A stretch of DNA of 12,295 nucleotides, from the NCBI GenBank assembly GCA_964571195.1, contig CAZNAD010000029.1, positions 1-12,295 of the forward strand, written 5' to 3'. A program made the position numbers and the translations under genes. Every line of letters begins with the position of its first letter. The first letter of the stretch is position 1. Positions 7,461-12,295 of this stretch are shown piece by piece. A model generated the notes under the pieces. It was not told the DNA's origin. It worked only from the letters and a program-made list of their open reading frames with translations, and ran no database searches. The DNA is from PALSA-1006 sp964571195 (lineage in GTDB: Bacteria > Pseudomonadota > Gammaproteobacteria > Burkholderiales > Gallionellaceae).

Positions 7461-7841
7461 AATGCGCTGACGGAGAGTTGATCGGCGTTCGTGAACGAGC
7501 GGCGCTGTATAAGAGTCGAAGTCTGGTCTGTTTCATTGTGTTGCTCCATTCGACGGTTATATGGACCATTACGGTTCTTGAGGCTACACCAACTGATTCA
7601 ACGATACAGAACGGCAGGGAAATATATTTACCGCACCAGTTCAAAGGACGACAAATGTCAATACAAAACGCCGATGATTATAATGGTATTAGAATTAACC
7701 TGTAAACCATTGCTGGATTTATATTTTCTTCTTTTTCTGCGTAAGCTAGCCGGATTTAGTATCATTTGCCATCGTTGTTTGGGCGAGTTCTTTTTACTGG
7801 CTCGTGGCGTTTTCTGACATTTTCCTTGCTGATGTCGTGTA
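7461..7841. promoter_or_regulatory. Divergent control region between the TolC-like gene and lapG
   Basis: 381 bp without a credible gene, AT-richer than its surroundings. It contains a 12-bp dyad, CGTTC-GT-GAACG (7486-7497), close to the TolC-like start. It also contains an AAATATATTT palindrome (7620-7629), a GACA-AA-TGTC dyad (7650-7659) and ATTATAAT (7677-7684). The last gives a perfect -10 hexamer on both strands: + at 7679-7684, - at 7682-7677. Neither has a good -35, which leaves room for an activator. TATATT at 7720-7725 is a weaker + strand -10 candidate. A 108-codon + frame across the region was judged spurious. Confidence 0.5.
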
Positions 7842-8525
7842 TTGATCTTGCAAATAAACTCAAGGGGTTACGCTCAATTTCTGTCGCTTGTCGCGCTACT
7901 GCTTTTTTCGTGGGCAGCTGCGGCTGGTTTTGACGCAGACAAGCTAGCCAAGACGCTTACTCAGCGTTTTGGTGCAGGTGCTGCACCAAAATTTCGTGAT
8001 TGGCAGAAATTGGTAGCAGACACCGAGGCGATGGATGATCCCGAGTCGCAGATAAAAAGGGTTAATGACTTCTGGAATAAGCGGATGCGCTTCATGGAAG
8101 ATAAAGAGGCCTGGGGGGAGGATGATTATTGGGCGACCCCGATGGAGTCGTTAGGGCAGGGGAAGATCGATTGCGAAGATTTCGCCATTGCGAAATATTT
8201 CACCCTGCTTTCGGCCGGAATGGACGTGGCCCAGCTAAGGCTGATCTATGTAAAGGCTAAATTGGGCGGAGCGGCCAGCAATATCACGCAGGCACACATG
8301 GTGCTGGCTTTTTACAGTGATCCTGAAGCCGAGCCGGAAATTCTAGATAATCTGCTGGGAGAGATACGTCCCGCCTCGCGACGGCCTGATCTGACACCAG
8401 TGTTCAGCTTTAATGGTCAGGGAATGTGGGCGGGGGTCTCAGCTTCATCGGGGGCATCAGGGGGCAAGCGTTTGTCGCGCTGGGAGGATTTGCTGGCACG
8501 GGCACACGCCGAAGGGTTTGAGTGA
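7842..8525 (+). CDS. lapG: LapG-type periplasmic cysteine protease (bacterial transglutaminase-like, BTLCP)
   Basis: 227-residue secreted protease predicted to clip the N-terminal anchor of a LapA-type surface adhesin when c-di-GMP falls. A signal peptide (~1-28, core FLSLVALLLFSWAAAA) places it in the periplasm. The catalytic triad is visible: C111 in KIDCEDFAIAKYF, H152 in QAHMVLAFY, D169 in EILDNLLGEI. The flanking D110 and E112 match the calcium-binding residues known in Pseudomonas and Legionella LapG. The start is uncertain: TTG at 7842 (or 7848) are the only codons that keep the signal peptide's n-region, a stop lies just upstream, and no Shine-Dalgarno is clear. lapD follows after 48 bp on the same strand, the usual pairing, and binds LapG in the periplasm. 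Confidence 0.93.
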   Translation: MILQINSRGYAQFLSLVALLLFSWAAAAGFDADKLAKTLTQRFGAGAAPKFRDWQKLVADTEAMDDPESQIKRVNDFWNKRMRFMEDKEAWGEDDYWATPMESLGQGKIDCEDFAIAKYFTLLSAGMDVAQLRLIYVKAKLGGAASNITQAHMVLAFYSDPEAEPEILDNLLGEIRPASRRPDLTPVFSFNGQGMWAGVSASSGASGGKRLSRWEDLLARAHAEGFE

Positions 8526-8564
8526 GTTGGATGATGGCGGGCGTTTAAGCACGCGGAAAATAAT

Positions 8565-8570
8565 GAGGTA
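8565..8570 (+). promoter_or_regulatory. lapD ribosome-binding site
   Basis: GAGGTA ends 3 nt before the ATG at 8574. It lies in the 48-bp gap after lapG, and no promoter is evident in this gap, which favours lapG-lapD co-transcription. Confidence 0.55.
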
Positions 8571-8573
8571 ACC

Positions 8574-10496
8574 ATGTCTTTATTTCGGCAATTGATGTTG
8601 GCGGTGGCTCTTTCCACTTTGCTTTCGTTTATGGGTAGCGCTGTCGTCAGCCTGCTCTCCTCCAGGCATTATCTGGAGCAGCAGCTGATCCTCAAAAACG
8701 AGGACAACGCCAGTGCACTGGCGTTGCTCATCACTCAACAGAGTAAAGATCCGGTGACCATCGAGCTGTATGTCGCGGCCTTGTTCGACAGCGGACATTA
8801 CGAGTCGATACAGGTGCTCGACCCCAAAGGACGACTCATCGTGGAACGTCAATCTCCTCCCGAGACCGGTGACGCTCCTGCCTGGTTCACCCATTTGTTG
8901 CCGATCAAACCGACACCTGGGCGTGCCCAGATCAGTGACGGATGGCGGCAATACGGTTCGATAGAGCTGCGCAGCCAGAGCAAATTCGCCTACGGAGAAT
9001 TGTGGCAGGGGGCTACCAGTATGGCCGGTTGGTTATTGCTGGCCGGTGCAATCAGTGGCTGGATCGCTGCACTCATCCTGAAGCGTCTGCGTGAGCCATT
9101 GGGGCGGGTGGTCGAGCAAGCGCGCGCGATATGTGAGCGTCGTTTCAGTGTCATCGAGGAACCTAAGGTGCCGGAATTGAAACAGCTCGCCTTCGCTATG
9201 AATACCATGGTGGGGAGACTGAAGGCGATGTTCGAAGAGGAAGCCGCCCGGCTTGAAGCTGTGCGCAGAGAAGTGAACTACGACTCGATCTCGGGATTCG
9301 CCAACCGGATGTTCTTCTTTTCGCAGTTTTCGGAATTGTTGAAATCCGAAGAGCACGCACACTCTGGAAGTCTTTTGCTGTTGCGTATCATTGATCTGGG
9401 GGGGATCAACCAGCGCCTCGGACGTTTGGATGCGGACCGTTTCTTGAAGATATTCTCGAAAAGTATCGAGACTGCGGTAGCGGCGCACCCCGGACATTTG
9501 ATCGGACGTTTGAATGGTGCAGACTTTGCTGTGGTTCTGCCAGGGCTTGAGGATGCGGAGACGCTGGCGAACGAATTGTTTGAGCGTATTACCAACGATG
9601 TTTCCCATCTCTCCGAAGGTGTCGCTGTCGTGCGTATTGGTTTCAGCGATTATCAGCAGGGTAAAGAGCCGGGACCATTAATGGGGTTGCTGGATGGCGC
9701 TTTGGCCGAAGCGGAAGCCTCGGGTGAAAACAAACCCCGTCGTGCTCAAGCTAATAGCGGAGGACAACAGCGCACGACGACCGCCCAATGGGCCGAACAA
9801 TTGGGACTGGCAATCGAGAACGGTTGGTTGCGCTTGGTTGGCTTGCCAGTGGTCGGTTTCGGTCAACAAAAACTGTTGCATCAGGAATGTCCCCTGCGCA
9901 TGCGTTTTCTTGCTGAAGGCGAATGGCAGACGGCGGGCAAGTTCTTGCCGATGGCGACACGTTTGCAGATGACCGCAGAGCTGGATATCGCCGCAACTCG
10001 GCTGGCGATCAACCAGCTCGCATCAGAGCCAAACTCGCCGAATCTGGCGGTGAACCTTTCTGGAGAGTCGCTGCAATCGGAAGCCTTCCGTAAAAAGATG
10101 CGCGAATTGATTCAGGCGAACGCATCCTTGAGCGGACGGTTGTGGCTGGAAGTTTCGGAGGCGAGTGCTTTTGCCCATCTTGATGCTTTCCGCGCGTTCC
10201 GCAAAGACCTGACGGAATTTGATTGCCATATCGGCATCGAGCATTTCGGGCGGGAGTTCAGCCGGATCGGTATCTTGCACGATCTCGGATTGCATTATCT
10301 GAAAGTGGATGGCAGCTTCATCAATGATATTGACACGCAATCCGGCAACCAGGCCTTCCTTGAAGGTTTGTGCCAGATCGCGCATAACATCGGCCTGCTG
10401 GTTATCGCCGAAGGGGTTAAACGTCCAGAAGAATTGGCGGTACTTTCCAAGTTGGGATTCGATGGGGCTACCGGTCCGGCTATTCCGCGCGAATAG
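8574..10496 (+). CDS. lapD: LapD-type inner-membrane c-di-GMP receptor (degenerate GGDEF-EAL)
   Basis: 640 residues, close to Pseudomonas LapD. Order: TM1 (~7-28), periplasmic output domain (~30-145), TM2 (~148-169), HAMP and signalling helix (~170-235), GGDEF (~236-385), EAL (~405-638). The periplasmic SDGWRQYG carries W124, matching the tryptophan (W125) that inserts into LapG in P. fluorescens. The cyclase motif is NGADF (314-318) with no RxxD site, so it is inactive. In the EAL domain the signature reads ECPLRM, and the metal-binding DDFG is replaced by EHFG (556-559). Ligand-pocket elements remain: R442, NLS (494-496), LKVDGSFI, AEGVKRPEEL. It should therefore bind but not hydrolyse c-di-GMP. 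When bound it would sequester LapG and keep the adhesin on the surface. A terminator follows at once. Confidence 0.93.
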   Translation: MSLFRQLMLAVALSTLLSFMGSAVVSLLSSRHYLEQQLILKNEDNASALALLITQQSKDPVTIELYVAALFDSGHYESIQVLDPKGRLIVERQSPPETGDAPAWFTHLLPIKPTPGRAQISDGWRQYGSIELRSQSKFAYGELWQGATSMAGWLLLAGAISGWIAALILKRLREPLGRVVEQARAICERRFSVIEEPKVPELKQLAFAMNTMVGRLKAMFEEEAARLEAVRREVNYDSISGFANRMFFFSQFSELLKSEEHAHSGSLLLLRIIDLGGINQRLGRLDADRFLKIFSKSIETAVAAHPGHLIGRLNGADFAVVLPGLEDAETLANELFERITNDVSHLSEGVAVVRIGFSDYQQGKEPGPLMGLLDGALAEAEASGENKPRRAQANSGGQQRTTTAQWAEQLGLAIENGWLRLVGLPVVGFGQQKLLHQECPLRMRFLAEGEWQTAGKFLPMATRLQMTAELDIAATRLAINQLASEPNSPNLAVNLSGESLQSEAFRKKMRELIQANASLSGRLWLEVSEASAFAHLDAFRAFRKDLTEFDCHIGIEHFGREFSRIGILHDLGLHYLKVDGSFINDIDTQSGNQAFLEGLCQIAHNIGLLVIAEGVKRPEELAVLSKLGFDGATGPAIPRE

Positions 10497-10502
10497 GTGG
10501 AT

Positions 10503-10539
10503 AAAAAAACGGGAAGGATACTTCCCGTTTTTGTTTTTT
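10503..10539. terminator. Bidirectional intrinsic terminator between lapD and the fecR-like gene
   Basis: A 12-bp hairpin (AAAAACGGGAAG, loop GATA, CTTCCCGTTTTT) is followed on the + strand by TTGTTTTTT and preceded by an A-tract that gives the minus strand its own T-run. It starts 7 bp after the lapD stop and 33 bp beyond the end of the convergent minus-strand gene, so it can end both transcripts. Confidence 0.9.
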
Positions 10540-10571
10540 AGCTTGAGAGTTTTCTGCGAGGCATGTCCAAC

Positions 10572-11471
10572 TCAGATCGGACAAACGGCAGTGCCGCCAT
10601 CAGGGCTTGCACCTCCAGATGGTTCCCCTTCTGATCCTCCGCTCGGAGAATCCGAGTTGCCGGAAGATTGCGGGTCATTGCTCTTTACGACTGGGGCAAC
10701 AGCTCCATCTCCAGCCGCTTCAGGTTTTCTGTTGCCAGTTTCGACATTGCTCCCCGGCCCCTCTTTTTCCGAGCCTCCCCTGATTTTATCCAGCGAGATT
10801 TTGGCGGGAATTTCCACGCGGATGGCACGTTCCGCTGGAACGATGGAAGGCGGTGTGCTGATGTTGCCGACATAGCCGAACTGCCCCTGGTTCAATAGCT
10901 GAGAGCCAGATGCGTTTTTGACGATGATGGTTCCTTCCAGCACATCGAAATGGGTTCCATCGGGAAGAGAGGAACCATCGGGAAGCGGTGTGTCGTCACA
11001 ATCCCCTTTGCAGAGACGCACACCGAATTTGGTACCCCGGATACCGGCCGTCGCTTCGCGTGTTTTCACGCTGTAACTGTCGGGGTCGCCGCGTTTGCCG
11101 ATCATGCCGCTGATGGAGCGCATCGCGCCCTTTATCAGATTGAATTCGGCAGCATCCTTTCCTGGTTGCTTCTCGTCGAAATTGAATTTCTCGATCTTGA
11201 ACTGGCTGGTTGGTCGCAGGCTGATCTGACCGCCATCGGAGAATTTGACCCGGGCATAACTGTCTTTTCCGGTGAATAGGACATCACCGCCAAAGACTTT
11301 GTCCCGCCCTCCCAGCATGCGGAGTTTTCCGTCGCTGCCTTTGGCGGAGAGTGAGCCTTCCACGTTCATGACGATACCAATTTCGCTCGCAGCAGCGAAT
11401 ACGGCTGTTGTGGTGAGCGCCATTCCCATGAAACAAGCCAACTGGATGAAGCTGTGGGCAGAGTGTTTCAT
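10572..11471 (-). CDS. Exported FecR-domain protein with low-complexity tail
   Basis: 299 residues. A signal peptide (~1-26, cut near VFA/AASE) shows export. A FecR-type domain covers ~33-200: GDVLFTGKDSYARVKFSDGG, ISLRPTSQFKIEKF, then TREATAGIRGTKFGVRLC, the usual FecR core. It contains a CKGDC pair (154-158) whose cysteines could bind metal or form a disulphide. The last ~70 residues are rich in Gly, Ser, Pro and Glu and end in AVCPI. Unlike the classical FecR sigma-regulator it has no cytoplasmic anti-sigma part or internal membrane segment, and no sigma factor or receptor gene is adjacent. It is preceded by a good AAGGAA ribosome-binding site (11486-11481). It lies 138 bp downstream of the Ala-rich gene on the same strand. 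Its precise role is unknown. Confidence 0.83.
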   Translation of the reverse strand: MKHSAHSFIQLACFMGMALTTTAVFAAASEIGIVMNVEGSLSAKGSDGKLRMLGGRDKVFGGDVLFTGKDSYARVKFSDGGQISLRPTSQFKIEKFNFDEKQPGKDAAEFNLIKGAMRSISGMIGKRGDPDSYSVKTREATAGIRGTKFGVRLCKGDCDDTPLPDGSSLPDGTHFDVLEGTIIVKNASGSQLLNQGQFGYVGNISTPPSIVPAERAIRVEIPAKISLDKIRGGSEKEGPGSNVETGNRKPEAAGDGAVAPVVKSNDPQSSGNSDSPSGGSEGEPSGGASPDGGTAVCPI

Positions 11472-11506
11472 TTGTCTATTCCTTGTGTGTTGATCCGGGC
11501 TCCGTA

Positions 11507-11512
11507 ATTATC
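11507..11512 (-). promoter_or_regulatory. Possible -10 box for the fecR-like gene
   Basis: On the minus strand GATAAT (11512-11507) would place the start near 11500, about 30 nt before the ATG. No convincing -35 lies 17 bp upstream, so this is tentative. Confidence 0.3.
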
Positions 11513-11556
11513 CTGATGACCGGACTTCAGTTGAGAATCGAACTTCACGTCTGAAG

Positions 11557-11595
11557 GCAAGTGGAGTGAGGCAGTGAATGCGCTCACTCCTTTGC
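11557..11595. other. Stem-loop downstream of the Ala-rich gene
   Basis: Complementary arms GGAGTGAG (11563-11570) and CTCACTCC (11583-11590), with outer GCAA/TTGC pairs (11557-11560, 11592-11595), form a 12-bp interrupted stem with a 12-nt loop. It lies 15 bp past the stop of the Ala-rich gene. Neither strand has a clear T-run, so it may be an attenuator, an RNA-stabilising element or a factor-dependent stop site rather than a classical terminator. Confidence 0.5.
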
Positions 11596-11609
11596 TTGTT
11601 TCTGGCGTA

Positions 11610-12295
11610 TTAGACGTTGCCAGTGTTACCACCATTGTTCAGATTCTGTACCAATGCGGCCAGATGCTCCGTCATCGCACCCAGATCCGGCTCGGCTGGA
11701 GCAGGAGCCGATGTGTCTGGATTGGTAGCCGCGACAGTCACTTCCGATGTGGGAGAGGCAACGTTGGCGAGGAGATCAACGGTTTCTGGAGAAAGTACAT
11801 CGTTGATATTCAGTCCAGCGCCATCCTGTACCAATGTGTCCACCGCAGCCAACAGATCCTGAGTTGCAGCACCAACGGCCAAGTGAGCCTCGCTCTGAAC
11901 GAGATCGACTAGGCTGTCATTGCTTACAGCATCCTGAGCAGCAGTGATCGCACTATTGGCAGCCGTATGCAGATCGTTGGCTGTTGCGGTATTGCTATCA
12001 AGAGTGGCCTGGTCTGTTGTCAGGGTTTCTTGGGCAGCGTTCAGTGCGTTGGTAGCAGCAACTACTGCGTCAGCGGCGGCTTGTGCTGCAGCTGCGTCAG
12101 CGGCGGCTTGTGCTGCAGCTGCATCAGCGGCGGCTTGTGCTGCAGCTGCATCAGCCGTAGCTGCAGTCGCTGCAGTTGCGGCTGCGATAGCACTTGCATC
12201 GGTGGCAGCCGCTTGAGCAGCGGCAGATGCCGCATCAGCGTTGGCACTGTCTAGGGCAGTTTGGGTTGCGGCAGCCTGAGCATCAGCGACGGCTT
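11610..12295 (-). CDS. Alanine-rich acidic repeat protein, C-terminal part (5' truncated by window)
   Basis: The minus-strand frame ending in TAA at 11610 stays open to the window edge: 227 residues, N-terminus missing. About one third of the residues are Ala; the rest are mostly Asp, Thr, Gln, Asn, Leu and Val. I find no Lys, Arg or Cys in the visible part. The distal half carries a nine-residue tandem repeat (AAAAQAAAD) followed by likely helical stretches such as TLTTDQATLDSNT. A Pro/Thr/Ala linker (TNPDTSAPAPAEPDLG) precedes the short tail ending in NNGGNTGNV. The family is not recognised. No RTX repeats or typical type I secretion signal are visible. Composition suggests a surface or extracellular filamentous protein; this is inference. 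The fecR-like gene lies downstream on the same strand. Overlapping + strand frames are GC-driven shadows. Confidence 0.7.
   Translation of the reverse strand, partial: AVADAQAAATQTALDSANADAASAAAQAAATDASAIAAATAATAATADAAAAQAAADAAAAQAAADAAAAQAAADAVVAATNALNAAQETLTTDQATLDSNTATANDLHTAANSAITAAQDAVSNDSLVDLVQSEAHLAVGAATQDLLAAVDTLVQDGAGLNINDVLSPETVDLLANVASPTSEVTVAATNPDTSAPAPAEPDLGAMTEHLAALVQNLNNGGNTGNV
12067..12166. repeat. 27-bp tandem repeat, about 3.7 copies
   Basis: Units start at 12067, 12094, 12121 and (partial, diverging) 12148. Each begins GCRTCAGCGGCGGC and ends TGTGCTGCAGCT. The first three are nearly identical, differing only at the third base (GCG or GCA). The length is a multiple of three, so copy-number change would keep the Ala-rich protein in frame, adding or removing nine residues. 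Confidence 0.9.

Noticed and set aside
7491..7817. 108-codon + frame in the divergent intergenic region
   Set aside because: Starts at GTG without a ribosome-binding site, has an odd Cys/Leu/Arg-rich composition, and covers the promoter elements.
4387..11545. Genomic island integrated at the tRNA-Thr 3' end
   Set aside because: No integrase in the window, no direct repeat of the tRNA 3' end, and no clear change in base composition. Only a 13-bp inverted match was found, kept as a low-interest finding.
11610..11882. Treating 11610-11882 as a complete 90-residue gene from a TTG
   Set aside because: The frame continues upstream without a stop to the window edge in the same compositional style, and there is no ribosome-binding site before the TTG.
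12067..12166. CRISPR array
   Set aside because: The 27-bp units are directly adjacent without spacers and encode a peptide repeat.
11944..12216. Ala-rich + strand frame opposite the repeat protein
   Set aside because: The period-three repeat of GC-rich codons keeps several frames open. The minus frame is longer, is open to the window edge and has a coherent non-repeat C-terminal part, so it is preferred.

Overview
The window reads as a piece of a betaproteobacterial chromosome. The gene order ileS-lspA-ispH-thiO, the protein sequences and the moderate GC content suggest the Nitrosomonadales, perhaps a Gallionellaceae-like iron oxidiser. That placement is inferred from family resemblance and was not computed.

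Left part (1-4114, + strand): a tightly packed housekeeping block. It holds the C-terminal part of isoleucyl-tRNA synthetase, lipoprotein signal peptidase (lspA), HMBPP reductase (ispH) and a ThiO-type glycine oxidase. ileS/lspA overlap by 8 nt and lspA/ispH by 20 nt. A short non-coding stretch follows (4115-4311), carrying a nested inverted repeat and a strong TATAAT box. Then comes an atypical tRNA-Thr(CGT) at 4312-4386.

Middle part (4403-10496): an apparent c-di-GMP-controlled cell-surface adhesion module of the Lap type. Two genes lie on the minus strand: a TolC/LapE-like outer-membrane secretion channel with an unusual ~210-residue TolA-like coiled-coil tail, and a cNMP-binding/degenerate GGDEF protein that keeps the RxxD c-di-GMP-binding site. 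Across a 381-bp control region, transcribed the other way, lie lapG (periplasmic calcium-dependent cysteine protease) and lapD (inner-membrane c-di-GMP receptor with inactive GGDEF and EAL domains). By analogy with Pseudomonas fluorescens, LapD bound to c-di-GMP would hold LapG, so that a surface adhesin secreted through the TolC-like channel stays anchored. The adhesin and the ABC/membrane-fusion genes (LapA, LapB, LapC) are not in the window.

Right part (10497-12295): a strong terminator lies between the converging transcripts. Two minus-strand genes follow: an exported FecR-domain protein and, upstream of it, the 3' end of an alanine-rich, very acidic protein. That protein contains a 27-bp tandem repeat and has no lysine or arginine in its 227 visible residues. 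It is not recognised and its 5' end lies beyond the window.

The most unusual items are the TolC-coiled-coil fusion, the cNMP/c-di-GMP two-input sensor beside a Lap module, and the Lys/Arg-free repeat protein paired with an exported FecR protein.
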